DNA from: JAIBJN01 sp963839745 | GTDB lineage: Bacteria; Actinomycetota; Thermoleophilia; Gaiellales; Gaiellaceae | Reading direction: 5' to 3' | Assembly: GCA_963839745.1 (NCBI GenBank) | Contig: CAWIWC010000014.1 | Span: forward strand, 1-64,000 | DNA length: 64,000 bases | In this document: positions 33,620 to 43,031 of the stretch, piece after piece | How positions within the stretch are numbered: position 1 is the stretch's first letter | How the letters are laid out: each line of letters starts with the position of its first letter | Translations under genes and position numbers: made by a program | Notes under the pieces: generated by a model | Told to the model about the DNA's origin: nothing | The model's database searches: none | Seen by the model: the letters and a program-made list of their open reading frames with translations, nothing else

Positions 33620-35074
33620 ATGAGCAACATCGTCGAGGACTTCGAGAGCTGCTACCGGCTGAGCGAGAGCCGTGACCCGCGCTACGACGGGATCTTCTTC
33701 ATCGCCGCCACGTCGACGAGGCTGTACTGCCGGCCGAGCTGCCCCGCGCGTCAACCGAAACGCGCGAACGTCCGCTTCTACCCTACGGCGGCAGCCGCGC
33801 AGTCGGCCGGCTTCCGCGCCTGCAAGCGCTGCCGCCCCGACGCGGCTCCCGGCTCACCCGATTGGAACTGGCGTGCCGACGGCGTCGCGCGCGCCATGCG
33901 CTTGATCGCAGACGGCATCGTCGACCGTGAAGGCGTCCCCGGGCTCGCCAAACGATTGGGCTTCAGCGAACGCCATCTTCGGCGGCTCCTCGCCGAGCAG
34001 GTTGGCGCCAGTCCGGTTGCGCTCGCGCGCGCCCAGCGCGCCAATACGGCGCGGCTCCTGATCGAGTCGACGGCCATGCCCTTCGCCGATGCCGCCTTTG
34101 CGGCTGGGTTCCACAGCGTGCGCCAGTTCAACGACACGATCAAGCACGTTTTCGCTTCGACCCCGAGAGAGATGCGGCGCCGGTCGACCGGCGGCAGCCC
34201 CCGACCACTGGGAGTCGTCGAGCTACGCCTGAGCTGCCGGGAGCCGTTCGACGGGGCCGCCCTGATTCGGTTTCTCGAGGTGCGCGCCGTGCCCGGTCTC
34301 GAGGAGGTAAGCGGCGATACCTATCGGCGAGCACTCACCCTTGCCCACGGCACCGGAGTCGTCGAGCTGACCCCGGAAGCGCGTGCCGTCCGCTGTGTAC
34401 TCCACCTCGATGATCTTCGCGACCTCGCGGCGGCAGTCGCACGCTGCCGGCGCTTGCTCGACCTCGACGCCGACCCACTGGCTATCGCCGAGGCGCTCGG
34501 CAGCGACGAGGTGATCGGCCACCTCGTCCGCGCACGTCCGGGGCTGCGTGTGCCCGGCTGTGTCGACGGTGCCGAGCTCGCTCTGCGCGCAGTGCTCGGT
34601 CAGCAGGTGTCGCTACGGGCCGCCCAGAGGCAAACAGCTCGTCTCATCGAAACATTCGGTACGCCACTCGAGCAGCCGCTCGGGACGGTGACACATCAGT
34701 TCCCTGACGCCGCGGTTCTCGCGGAAGCTGAACCGAGGTCGTTCGCCGGGCCGGCGCAGCACCGTGAGACGTTGCAGACCCTCGCGGCCCGACTCGCATA
34801 CGGCGAGATTCGCATCGACGACAGCTCAGATCCGACGGAAGCGCTTGCCCGGCTACTCGATATTCCTGGTATCGGACCATGGACTGCTGGATACGTTGCG
34901 ATGCGAGGGTTTCACGATCCCGATGCGTTCCCGCCCGGCGACGCCGGCGTTCGCCGCGCACTGAGAGCTTTGAGTCGCCCGGACGACCCCCGCTGCGTCG
35001 CCGTCATGCAACAGCGATGGCGACCCTGGCGTGCGTATGCCGCCCTTCAGCTCTGGACGAGCTTGAACCATTGA
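33620..35074 (+). CDS. alkA: Ada-type regulatory domain fused to AlkA DNA-3-methyladenine glycosylase
   Basis: This 484-residue fusion starts at ATG 33620. Residues about 1-85 are the Ada zinc domain with RLYCRPSCPAR and FRACKRCRPD, the four Cys that bind zinc and accept methyl groups from phosphotriesters. Residues about 90-190 are an AraC-type helix-turn-helix (LAKRLGFSERHLRRLLAEQ). The rest is AlkA: an N-terminal lobe, then the HhH-GPD hairpin LLDIPGIGPWTAGYVAMR, and GDAGVRRAL with the catalytic Asp. The O6-methylguanine transferase domain of Ada is absent. It probably senses alkylation, activates its own gene and excises alkylated bases. Confidence 0.9.
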   Translation: MSNIVEDFESCYRLSESRDPRYDGIFFIAATSTRLYCRPSCPARQPKRANVRFYPTAAAAQSAGFRACKRCRPDAAPGSPDWNWRADGVARAMRLIADGIVDREGVPGLAKRLGFSERHLRRLLAEQVGASPVALARAQRANTARLLIESTAMPFADAAFAAGFHSVRQFNDTIKHVFASTPREMRRRSTGGSPRPLGVVELRLSCREPFDGAALIRFLEVRAVPGLEEVSGDTYRRALTLAHGTGVVELTPEARAVRCVLHLDDLRDLAAAVARCRRLLDLDADPLAIAEALGSDEVIGHLVRARPGLRVPGCVDGAELALRAVLGQQVSLRAAQRQTARLIETFGTPLEQPLGTVTHQFPDAAVLAEAEPRSFAGPAQHRETLQTLAARLAYGEIRIDDSSDPTEALARLLDIPGIGPWTAGYVAMRGFHDPDAFPPGDAGVRRALRALSRPDDPRCVAVMQQRWRPWRAYAALQLWTSLNH

Positions 35075-35245
35075 CCATGCCCGCTTAGGTCGCATTCACC
35101 CACTGCGACGGGTTGCCGATCGACGCCATAGGGGATCGACCGTCACGGGGTGCTTGGCGGCCGCTCCGCCCCACTGGAGACGACGGGTCGACGATCGCAT
35201 TCGCGCCCCTGCACCGCGACAGGAATCCGACAGCAGAATACGAGC

Positions 35246-38032
35246 ATGACCTCGGCCGCCTCCGATGTCATCAGCAGGGAAAGAGAGCTTGCCGCCGTCA
35301 ACGGCTTTGTCGCATCGGCGGATTCGCTTCCGGGCGCGCTCCTGCTCGAGGGCGACGCCGGGATCGGAAAGACGACGCTCCTGCGCGCCGGGATCGCCGC
35401 GGCCGCCCGGTCAGGGATCCGCGTTCTCTCCGCACGCCCGGTGGAGGTCGAGTCGGGTCTTTCCTTCGCCACGATCGGCGACCTGCTCGAGCAGCGGCTC
35501 GAGGATGTCCTCCGCGCCCTCCCACGGCCACAAGCGCACGCGCTCGAGGTCGCCCTCCTTCTCGTGGAGCCAGACGGACCGCCGCCCGATCGGAGGGCCG
35601 TCGGCGTCGGCGTTCTTGGCGCACTGCGGGAACTCGCCGCGGCCGAGCCTCTGCTGCTTGCCATTGACGACCTTCAGTGGCTCGATCGTGCTTCCGCAGC
35701 AGCGCTGGAGTTTGCACTCCGCCGGCTCGAGGACGAGCCGATCGGACTCCTGGCTGCAGGACGAGGCGGATCGGACGCGCCGCTGCGCCTCGAGCGGGCC
35801 TTCCCAAAAGAGCGGTTGCGCCGCATTCCGGTCGGGCCGCTCAGCATGGGCGCGCTCAACAGACTTCTCCGTGATCGGCTCGACGCCGTCTTTCCCCGCC
35901 CGACGCTGCGCCGCATCCACGAGACCTCCGGCGGCAATCCCTTCCTCGCGCTCGAGCTTGCCCGCGCGCTCGAGCGCCGCGGCCGGTCCCTCGACGCAGG
36001 CGAGCGCCTGCCTGTGCCCGACGACGTGCACGAGCTCGCTCGCGGCCGGCTCGCCGCGCTTCCTCCCGAGACGGTCGCTGCCCTCCGCGCTGCTGCGGCC
36101 CTCTCCCAACCAACGCGGACACTCGTTTCGGCCGCAGCCGGCGACAGCCGTGCGCTCCAGCCCGCCATCGATGCGCAGATCGTGGAGCTCGACGGAGACC
36201 GCGTTCGCTTCATCCACCCGCTCCTCGCCGCAGCAGCCCACGGAGGAGCGGAGAGCCAACGTGCGCTCCACGGCCGCCTCGCAGAGCTCGTAGGCGATCC
36301 CGAGGAGCAGGCGCGCCACCTCGCGCTCGCCGCGACCGGCCCCGATCCGTCGGTGGCAGACGGGCTCGAGGCGGCTGGACGCGGAGCTGCCGTGCGCGGC
36401 GCGACCTGGACGGCCGCCGAGCTCACCGAGCAGGCCGCGCGCCTCACGCCTCCCGACCGTGGCGAGGACCTTCGCCGCCGGAGTGCTGACGCCGCCTACT
36501 ACCACTTCGAATCCGGGGACAGCCGACGCGCGCGGGCGATGCTCGAGCGGCTCGCCGGAGAGCTGTCCGCAGGGCCCGAGCGAGCGCGCGTCCTCGTTCG
36601 ACTCGCACTCACGCGCGCCTACGACGACGATCTCCACGCGGCGAGCGAGATCAACCGCCAGGCACTAGAGGAAGCCGGCGACGACTCGCTCACGCGAGCC
36701 CGAGCGCTCGTAGGCCTCGCCGCGACGCTCTTTCGGCGCCGAGAGCATCTCGCCGACGCAGTCGGGTACGCGAGCGCCGCCGTCGAGCTGGCCCGCGGCC
36801 TTGGTGAGAGTGGGCTCGTCGGGGACGCGCTGGGCGTGCAGCTCCTGTCAGAGGCGGCCTTGGGCCGCTCGGCAGCGGGTGCAACACTCGAGCGGCTTCT
36901 CCGGCTCCGGCCGCCGAGCAAGCAGATTCGGCTGCAGGCCGCGCCGAAGTGGCATGCCGCGATCGTCCGCATGTGGTGGGAAGAACTGGAGTGGGCCAAC
37001 CACGCGTTCCTTGAGCTTGTCGACCTGGGACGCGAGAGGGGCGACGAGGCCTTCCTGCCGTACGTCTACGTCCTCGCTGCGCAGAACGACTGCCTCCGGG
37101 GCGACTTCGAGCGCGCCGGCCTCCACGCCGACACAGGCCGTGAGATCGCCGAGCAGGTAGGACAGGAGACGCTCTTCAGCTACGCACTCGCAATGGATGC
37201 GCTCGTGCAGGCGCACCTCGGCCGCGTCGACGAAGCGCGAGAGAGGGGGGAGCTCGCCCTCGAGATCGCCCGTCGCACACACGGCACTCCCACGCTCCAC
37301 TTTGCGAGCTGGGCGCTCGGTCTGCTCGAGCTCTCGCTCGGCCGGCCCGAGGCGGCGGCGGAGCGGCTCGAACCGGTGGTCGAGTTCGCGCGCGTGCAGG
37401 AGATCTGCGAGCCGTCCCTGACGAGATTCGCGCTGGACTTCGTTCACGCGCTGATCGAGCTCGAGCGGCTCGAGCAGGCCGAGGAGATCTGCGCCTGGTA
37501 CGAGGCCAATGCGGCGAGGCTCGGCCGTCGGGGCGCCCTCGCATCCTCCGCGCGCTGCCTCGGTCTTCTCGCCGCCGCACGCGGAGACCTCGATGAGGCG
37601 CTTGCGATCCTCGAGCGCGCACTCGCCGATCACGACTGCGTCCCGATGCCGTTCGAGCAGGCGCGGACGTTGCTGGCGCTCGGCTCGGTGCGACGACGAG
37701 CCAGGCAGCGGCGCCTGGCTCGAGAGTCGCTTGAACGGGCACAAACGATCTTCGAGGACCTCGGCGCGGCGCTCTGGGCGAGGAAAGCCGGCGCCGAACT
37801 GGCCCGGATCGGCGGGCGGACCTCCCACCCCGGCGGTCTGACTCCGGCCGAGCTCCGAGTCGCCGAGCTCGTCGGCCAGGGCCGGTCGAACAAGGAAGTG
37901 GCGGCGGAGCTCGTCGTGACCGTTCGCACGGTCGAGTCGAACCTGACCCGGATCTACCGAAAGCTCGACGTGCGCTCTCGTGCCGAGCTCGCACACCGCC
38001 TCAGCGCTCGAGATCCCGCAGAGCCCGCGTAA
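35246..38032 (+). CDS. Large LuxR-family transcriptional regulator (LAL/MalT-like ATPase)
   Basis: This 928-residue protein starts at ATG 35246, preceded by CAGAAT ending 6 nt upstream. An N-terminal AAA/STAND ATPase has Walker A LEGDAGIGKTT (about residue 35) and Walker B LLLAIDDLQWLD. A long helical-repeat (TPR-like) middle spans about 330-850. A LuxR helix-turn-helix at the C-terminus has LTPAELRVAELVGQGRSNKE and VRTVESNLTRIYRKLDV. These regulators couple ATP and ligand binding to promoter activation. The inducing ligand is unknown. The small secreted gene 90 bp downstream is a possible target. Confidence 0.92.
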   Translation: MTSAASDVISRERELAAVNGFVASADSLPGALLLEGDAGIGKTTLLRAGIAAAARSGIRVLSARPVEVESGLSFATIGDLLEQRLEDVLRALPRPQAHALEVALLLVEPDGPPPDRRAVGVGVLGALRELAAAEPLLLAIDDLQWLDRASAAALEFALRRLEDEPIGLLAAGRGGSDAPLRLERAFPKERLRRIPVGPLSMGALNRLLRDRLDAVFPRPTLRRIHETSGGNPFLALELARALERRGRSLDAGERLPVPDDVHELARGRLAALPPETVAALRAAAALSQPTRTLVSAAAGDSRALQPAIDAQIVELDGDRVRFIHPLLAAAAHGGAESQRALHGRLAELVGDPEEQARHLALAATGPDPSVADGLEAAGRGAAVRGATWTAAELTEQAARLTPPDRGEDLRRRSADAAYYHFESGDSRRARAMLERLAGELSAGPERARVLVRLALTRAYDDDLHAASEINRQALEEAGDDSLTRARALVGLAATLFRRREHLADAVGYASAAVELARGLGESGLVGDALGVQLLSEAALGRSAAGATLERLLRLRPPSKQIRLQAAPKWHAAIVRMWWEELEWANHAFLELVDLGRERGDEAFLPYVYVLAAQNDCLRGDFERAGLHADTGREIAEQVGQETLFSYALAMDALVQAHLGRVDEARERGELALEIARRTHGTPTLHFASWALGLLELSLGRPEAAAERLEPVVEFARVQEICEPSLTRFALDFVHALIELERLEQAEEICAWYEANAARLGRRGALASSARCLGLLAAARGDLDEALAILERALADHDCVPMPFEQARTLLALGSVRRRARQRRLARESLERAQTIFEDLGAALWARKAGAELARIGGRTSHPGGLTPAELRVAELVGQGRSNKEVAAELVVTVRTVESNLTRIYRKLDVRSRAELAHRLSARDPAEPA

Positions 38033-38122
38033 CTCGCTGTTCAAAGCGTGTGGATTTCCACGTTTCGACGGGCCGTCGGCGGGCGTAGCGTCGCTCTCGA
38101 TGGAACCGAGATGGGAGGAACA

Positions 38123-38587
38123 ATGATGAAGAGGAGAATCGCCCTCGTCTCCGTGCTGACGGCCGTCGTCGCGGCGTTCTCGATCGTTCCGCTGGCTGCC
38201 TCGTCCAGCGGAGACGCCCGACTGGTGGCGAGCGTCAGGGTCGACTTCACGAGCTCGACGCACGCGGTGGGAACGTTCGCAATCTGCTGTGTGGCCAACG
38301 ACAGCGGGCCTGCGCAAGCCGACGTGACCTCGTTCACCCCGCTGCCGAACAACACGGCGCGCTTCGAGGCGACGGAGACTCTCGCCGGCTCGAAAGGCGA
38401 CATCGTCCTGGCGCTCCGCGGAACGACCGGACCCCTGGATAGCCCCAACCACATCGCCCGGGGCCAGTGGAAGGTGATCGGCGGTACGGGCGCATACGCG
38501 GACCTGCAAGGGCGCGGAACCTTCACCGCCGTGACCAACCAGGCCACGGGAGCCCTTACTGCGGTCAATGATGGGAAGGGCCGCTGA
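38123..38587 (+). CDS. Secreted beta-barrel-like protein of unknown function
   Basis: From ATG 38123 (GGGAGGAACA in front) this is a 154-residue protein with a signal peptide (MMKRRIALVSVLTAVVAAFS). The mature part is beta-rich. It ends with GQWKVIGGTGAYADLQGRGT, a pattern seen in small lipocalin/allene-oxide-cyclase-like barrels. ICCVANDS contains a Cys pair. I do not recognise a precise family. Expression may be linked to the LuxR regulator immediately upstream on the same strand. Confidence 0.7.
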   Translation: MMKRRIALVSVLTAVVAAFSIVPLAASSSGDARLVASVRVDFTSSTHAVGTFAICCVANDSGPAQADVTSFTPLPNNTARFEATETLAGSKGDIVLALRGTTGPLDSPNHIARGQWKVIGGTGAYADLQGRGTFTAVTNQATGALTAVNDGKGR

Positions 38588-38686
38588 GCGCGGCGTCAGC
38601 GGTTCGAAGACTCCTGCGTGCAGACTCGGCGCGCCCTGCTCGCCGAGCTGCGCGCGGGGCCCTCGGCCTCTCGTGGGCCGGCGGGC

Positions 38687-39520
38687 CTATGCCAGCTCCG
38701 CCTGCGTTGCCACGTCGACTCCCCAGAACGACGAATGGCGGAAGGACAGCTCCAGGGCGTCACTGCGACGGTGCGCCTCGCGGAGCAACTCGACGATGAG
38801 CCGCTCGTCGTCGGTCATCGGCTCGTACATGGGCACGTGGAGCGTGACGTCCGACTCGAACCTCGCGAAGAAGAAGTGAATGGTGTTGAGGCGTGTGACC
38901 CCGACGGCGAGCGGGACCTGCGGGCCGGGCAGCGGCTCGTCGGCGACGAGCCGGCGCTCCCATGCGTAGAGCGCCCGAGTCGGGTCGATCGGCACCATGT
39001 CGCTGTCGCCGGGCGGGTCATTGCCAGGATCCTTGCGATCGACAACGGCCCAGAGCTCGAAATGCAGCGTCGGGTCGTCCGGCGCGGCCGAGACCTGGGC
39101 GATCGGCTCGCCCGTGCCGACGAAGTCGCCCTCGGCGAACTGGACGCCGGTGATGTGGTTGTAGTTGGTGACGAAGCCAAGCCCCCGGGGGTGATGGTCG
39201 ATGCTGACGTTGGCCGTGTCGCCGCCCGGTTGCACCTCGACCTTCACGATGCGTCCGCTGTAGGCCGCGTAGACGCAGTTCCCTGCTTCGGAGGCGAGGT
39301 CGACAGCCTGATGCACGCGGTTGAAGAAATGGACGTCGCGGCTCGTTGGGTTCCCAGGATCGCCGGCGAGGATGATCTGGGTCGTGTTGCACTCCGGCGG
39401 GTCGGCGAGCGGTCTGCGCCGGAGCGAGTCGAAACGCCCGTTCTCGAGGCGCGGCTGGAGCGGCAGCTCCAGCGGCGGGCTGAACAACCAGGACTGGTGG
39501 GTGACCGGAACGAGCGGCAT
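38687..39520 (-). CDS. M23-type peptidase-domain protein (LytM-like)
   Basis: From ATG 39520, behind GGGAGGAG, this is a 277-residue protein. The central segment FFNRVHQAVDLASEAGNCVY has the HxxxD spacing of M23 peptidases. GSGRIV-like turns, GFVTNYNHITGVQF and LHFELWAV follow, the last corresponding to the HxH motif with only one His. The incomplete HxH makes catalysis doubtful, so it may be a binding-only domain. No signal peptide is obvious, although the family usually acts on cell-wall peptides. Confidence 0.7.
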   Translation of the reverse strand: MPLVPVTHQSWLFSPPLELPLQPRLENGRFDSLRRRPLADPPECNTTQIILAGDPGNPTSRDVHFFNRVHQAVDLASEAGNCVYAAYSGRIVKVEVQPGGDTANVSIDHHPRGLGFVTNYNHITGVQFAEGDFVGTGEPIAQVSAAPDDPTLHFELWAVVDRKDPGNDPPGDSDMVPIDPTRALYAWERRLVADEPLPGPQVPLAVGVTRLNTIHFFFARFESDVTLHVPMYEPMTDDERLIVELLREAHRRSDALELSFRHSSFWGVDVATQAELA

Positions 39521-39668
39521 GATCTCCTCCCGCGGTAAGGGGTTACGGCTTGCGTCCAAGGAAACCATCGGACGGCCTCTCCAGCGAACTCCCTCGCCGG
39601 GACATGGTCACGTCAGGAGATGCTCGGCCGCTGCGGCCTACCCATGGCGCCGCCTGAGAAGCGCGCTG

Positions 39669-40085
39669 CTACTCGCGAGGGTGCCGGGTCGATTCGGTTC
39701 GCAGCGTGATCGCCACCCGGCCCTCAGCCGAGCGGTGAGAGACGACGTTGATGAGCGTCCCACTCGGCTCGCGAAGCATGAAGCGCCGAACCCCCCACTC
39801 CTCATCGCGGAGCGAATAGGCGATCTCCAAACCTCGCTCCACGGCCCTGGCGTGGACGGCATCGACATCAGGCACCTCCACCGAGATGCCTGGCGCCGCC
39901 ATGTCGTCGTTCCCGATGATGGTCACCTGGGCCGAGGGGTTGGTCGGCGACGCCACGGTCACGACCCAGCCCATGTCCATCGCCACCTCGAAGCCGAGCA
40001 GGTCGAGGAAGAAGTCGCGCGTCTCAGCGGGCCGATCGGACTTGATGTTGGGTACCGCTCGGTTAGCGCTCACGCCCCGTGTCAT
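39669..40085 (-). CDS. VOC/glyoxalase-fold protein
   Basis: This 138-residue protein starts at ATG 40085 and has the vicinal oxygen chelate fold. NIKSDRPAETRDFFLDLLGFE forms the first module, and GISVEVPDVDAVHARAVERG with REPSGTLINVVSH the second. Likely metal-binding Glu lies in MLREPSG. Such proteins include glyoxalases, antibiotic-resistance proteins and dioxygenases. The substrate is unknown. No RBS or leaderless box was found, so the alternative GTG four codons later cannot be excluded. Confidence 0.8.
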   Translation of the reverse strand: MTRGVSANRAVPNIKSDRPAETRDFFLDLLGFEVAMDMGWVVTVASPTNPSAQVTIIGNDDMAAPGISVEVPDVDAVHARAVERGLEIAYSLRDEEWGVRRFMLREPSGTLINVVSHRSAEGRVAITLRTESTRHPRE

Positions 40086-40261
40086 ATCGGAAAACCGCTG
40101 ATCAGGCGGTGACGCGAGCGGTGAGTTTCGGGCTCTCTCGACCGAGGTACGGCACAAGAGTGGGATGAATCGATGACTCTCGAGAGTCGCGCCGCGCTCG
40201 GCTGGGGCCAATGCCAAGCAGTCGGGTGGAGCTCGCGATGACTCACGGAATGGAGGAAGGA

Positions 40262-40690
40262 ATGGTCAAGACGCAGTCCGAGGTTGGAGTGCTTTTCGAC
40301 AATCGATCCGAGGCGATCTGGACGAAGGACATCGATCGACTCATTTCGCTCTATTCGCCTGACATCGTCTATTTCGACCTGGTGCCGCCGCTCCAGTACG
40401 TGGGAGCGGATGCGCTGCGACAGAGGTTCCTGGACTGGTTCGACGGCTTCGAGGGCCCGATCGGCCAGGAAATCAGCGACCTGAACGTCATGGAAAGCGG
40501 AGATGCCGCGATCGCACACATGCTCATCCGGGCAGGCGGAACCCTGAAGAACGGGCAAGGGGTCGGCTTCTGGGTCCGTGCGACCGACGGCTGCCGGCGG
40601 TCGGACGACGAGTGGCTGATCACCCACGAACATATCTCGCTGCCCGTTGACCCGATGAGCCGGAGCGCGGCGATGGACCTTTCCCCCTGA
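40262..40690 (+). CDS. SnoaL/NTF2-like protein
   Basis: This 142-residue protein starts at ATG 40262, chosen because GGAGGAAGGA stands directly in front. Upstream ATGs at 40211 and 40238 are weaker. The single NTF2-like domain has KDIDRLISLYSPDIVYFDLV, the typical SnoaL start, followed by LRQRFLDWFDGFEGP and WLITHEHIS at the end. Members are small cyclases, isomerases or ligand-binding proteins. The gene is 11 bp ahead of the DUF899 gene and probably in one operon with it. Confidence 0.82.
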   Translation: MVKTQSEVGVLFDNRSEAIWTKDIDRLISLYSPDIVYFDLVPPLQYVGADALRQRFLDWFDGFEGPIGQEISDLNVMESGDAAIAHMLIRAGGTLKNGQGVGFWVRATDGCRRSDDEWLITHEHISLPVDPMSRSAAMDLSP

Positions 40691-40701
40691 AGGGAGACCC
40701 A

Positions 40702-41460
40702 ATGAGCACATCCACCACGAACCAACCGAGCATCGTTTCTCGAGAGGAGTGGCTGGCAGCCCGCAAGCGGCTCCTGGCGAGCGAGAAGGAGCTCAGCCGC
40801 CACCGGGACGAGGTGAACGCCGAGCGCCGACGGCTGCCGATGGTCGAGGTCACCAAGGACTACGTCTTCGAGGGGCCGGAGAAGGCCGGGCTCGTCGACC
40901 TGTTCGACGGCCGCCACCAGCTGCTCGTCTTCCACTTCATGTTCGAGCCGGACTGGGACGAAGGCTGCCCCTCGTGCTCGTACGTGGTCGACAACATCGG
41001 CCACCTGAGCCATCTGCACGCCCGCGACACGTCGCTCGTGCTCGTCTCCCGCGCCCCGTTCGAGAAGCTCGCGGCCTACCGGCAGCGGATGGGCTGGACA
41101 CTTCCCTGGTACTCCTCGTACGGCAGCGACTTCAATTACGACTTCCATGTCACGATCGACAAGGCGGTCGCACCGGTCGAGTACAACTACAAAAACGAAG
41201 AGGAGCTCGTCGAGCAGGCTCCGTCGTGGGCGGGATGGTCCGGTGAGCAGCCCGGAACGAGCGCCTTCCTGCGCGAGAGCGACCGCGTCTTCCACACGTA
41301 CTCGGTGTACGAACGTGGCCTCGACCTTCTGATGGGGACATACAACTGGCTCGATCTCACCGCACGAGGCCGGCAAGAGGAGTGGGAGCAGCCACCCGGG
41401 CGAAGCGACGGGCCGGCCATGAGCTGGCTTCACCGCCACGACCAGTACGAAGACGACTAG
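40702..41460 (+). CDS. DUF899 thioredoxin-like protein
   Basis: This 252-residue DUF899 protein has AAGGGAG before ATG 40702. Recognisable parts are EWLAARKRLLASEKELSRHRD, LLVFHFMFEPDWDEGCPSCSY with a thioredoxin-like CxxC (CPSC), and FHTYSVYERGLDLLMGTYNW. The family is predicted to be thioredoxin-fold and is often cytosolic in actinobacteria. Its role is unknown. It follows the SnoaL-like gene closely, and the next gene starts inside its 3' end. Confidence 0.88.
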   Translation: MSTSTTNQPSIVSREEWLAARKRLLASEKELSRHRDEVNAERRRLPMVEVTKDYVFEGPEKAGLVDLFDGRHQLLVFHFMFEPDWDEGCPSCSYVVDNIGHLSHLHARDTSLVLVSRAPFEKLAAYRQRMGWTLPWYSSYGSDFNYDFHVTIDKAVAPVEYNYKNEEELVEQAPSWAGWSGEQPGTSAFLRESDRVFHTYSVYERGLDLLMGTYNWLDLTARGRQEEWEQPPGRSDGPAMSWLHRHDQYEDD

Positions 41461-42038
41461 CGCACATTCGCCTGGCGCTTCCCATCGGCCTGGCGGTCGT
41501 CGGACTCGCGGCGGTCGGATGCGGCGACGGCAACGACGAGGGATCCGCCACGACGCCGACTACAGGCCTCCCGAAGCTCATCGGCACCGTCGGATCCACG
41601 GACGACCCGGATGCCTACGAGATCAACCTCACGACCGAAGACGGGGCTGAGGTCACCACGACGCTCCCGCCCGGCGAATACATGCTCGAGATCACGGATC
41701 TCTCCACCATCCACAACTTCCATCTCGACGCGCGGTACGCCGGGGTCGACGTGGCCACCGATGTCGCAGGTACGGGTGAGAAGACGACGATCGTCGTGCT
41801 CCGGGACGAGGAGTCGTACATCTACGCCTGCGACGCGCACCCGGCCACGATGAACGTGACGTTCAGCATCCACGGGGCCGGATACGGACGCAGAACATTG
41901 AACGCCACCAGCGGGTGTCATTTCGTCCGGCAACGCAGTGGCGCCCGCACTCTCGGCAAGCGGACACTACGCCAGAAGCGGGCCCGCTTCATCCCCTCAG
42001 ATCCGTTCCGGCCCACCGGCCGTAAAGCGGGTGGGTAG
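41382..42038 (+). CDS. Cupredoxin-like lipoprotein
   Basis: The frame opens at GTG 41382, inside the DUF899 gene, and encodes 218 residues. A hydrophobic leader PIGLAVVGLAAVGCGDG with a lipobox Cys suggests an anchored exported protein. The following domain has type 1 copper features: IHNFHLDARY (His) and YIYACDAHPATM with Cys, His and Met in C-x2-H-x3-M spacing. A plastocyanin-like electron carrier is likely. The last 45 residues after FSIHGAG are Arg-rich and atypical, so an indel near 41880 or a late false extension is possible. Confidence 0.7.
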   Translation: MGAATRAKRRAGHELASPPRPVRRRLAHIRLALPIGLAVVGLAAVGCGDGNDEGSATTPTTGLPKLIGTVGSTDDPDAYEINLTTEDGAEVTTTLPPGEYMLEITDLSTIHNFHLDARYAGVDVATDVAGTGEKTTIVVLRDEESYIYACDAHPATMNVTFSIHGAGYGRRTLNATSGCHFVRQRSGARTLGKRTLRQKRARFIPSDPFRPTGRKAGG

Positions 42039-42078
42039 GCAACCGGCGCCGAGGCGCCGTCACCGAGGGAGGAACAGG

Positions 42079-43011
42079 ATGAGCCGCAGTCCTTTGTCCC
42101 GCCGTGCCGCGTGCGCTGCAGTTGCGCTCGTCGCAGTGCTTCTCGTCGCGCCGTCGGCCTCGGCGGCACCGCTCGCAGGCCCGACGAACCTGCGCGTCGC
42201 CGCGATCACGCCGCACAGCGTCACGCTCGCGTGGAACGCGGCGACGAACCCCGGCAGCTTCACGTACGTGATCGAGGCGAGCTTCGGCTACCGACTCGGC
42301 GTGAAGCCGCCGAGCACGAGCTTCACGTGGACGCGCGACATGGTTCCCGGCAGGACGTACTCGTTCGTCATGTGGGCGGGCAACGCGAAGGGGCAGGAAT
42401 CGGCGAAGAGCAACAAGCTGACGGTCACGCTGCCAGTCGACCGGACACCGCCCGCCGCGCCCGTAGTGTCGGTGACCGGCACGACCTCCTCGAGCGTCGG
42501 CCTCTCCTGGCCCGCGGTCGCGGACGACGACCACACCTGCTGCACGTACCGGGTCTTCGCGAACGGCACCCAGGTCTCGCTGGACAACCTGGTGTGGACC
42601 GGCGAGCGAGCCGTGACGGTGCTGCGGCTCGCCGCCGCGACGACGCACTCGTTCTCCGTTGTCGCCGTCGACCCGTCGCGCAACGTGTCGGCGCCGAGCA
42701 CGGCCGTGACCGCGACGACGCAGCCGACCAGCGACACGACCGGGCCGAGCGCCCCGGGCAACTTGATCGCGTGGGACTTCGGGTGCGAGACCTGGCTCTT
42801 CTGGGACAGGTCGGTCGACGACGTCGACCCGCAGGTGTCGATCCGCTACGAGGTCTTCGTGAACGGCGTCCCCGACGGTAGCCAGACCAACGCCGACCGC
42901 TGGATCACCTACGGGACGCAGAGCTCGAACACGTTCTCCGTCCAGGCGATCGACAGCGCCGGCAACCGTTCTGCCATCAGCTCTGTGAGGCTCGACAACC
43001 AGGCCTGCTGA
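42079..43011 (+). CDS. Secreted fibronectin type III repeat protein
   Basis: This 310-residue protein starts at ATG 42079 after GAGGGAGGAACAGG. The signal peptide (AACAAVALVAVLLVAPSASA) is followed by three FN3-like domains of about 90 residues. They start near GPTNLRVAAITPHSVTLAWN, APVVSVTGTTSSSVGLSWPA and APGNLIAWDFGCETWLFWDR. The Cys pairs (CC in the second; CETW and the C-terminal Cys in the third) could form disulfides. No enzymatic domain is present. It probably mediates extracellular binding. Confidence 0.82.
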   Translation: MSRSPLSRRAACAAVALVAVLLVAPSASAAPLAGPTNLRVAAITPHSVTLAWNAATNPGSFTYVIEASFGYRLGVKPPSTSFTWTRDMVPGRTYSFVMWAGNAKGQESAKSNKLTVTLPVDRTPPAAPVVSVTGTTSSSVGLSWPAVADDDHTCCTYRVFANGTQVSLDNLVWTGERAVTVLRLAAATTHSFSVVAVDPSRNVSAPSTAVTATTQPTSDTTGPSAPGNLIAWDFGCETWLFWDRSVDDVDPQVSIRYEVFVNGVPDGSQTNADRWITYGTQSSNTFSVQAIDSAGNRSAISSVRLDNQAC

Positions 43012-43031
43012 GCCCGTAGCCCGCTACCGCG

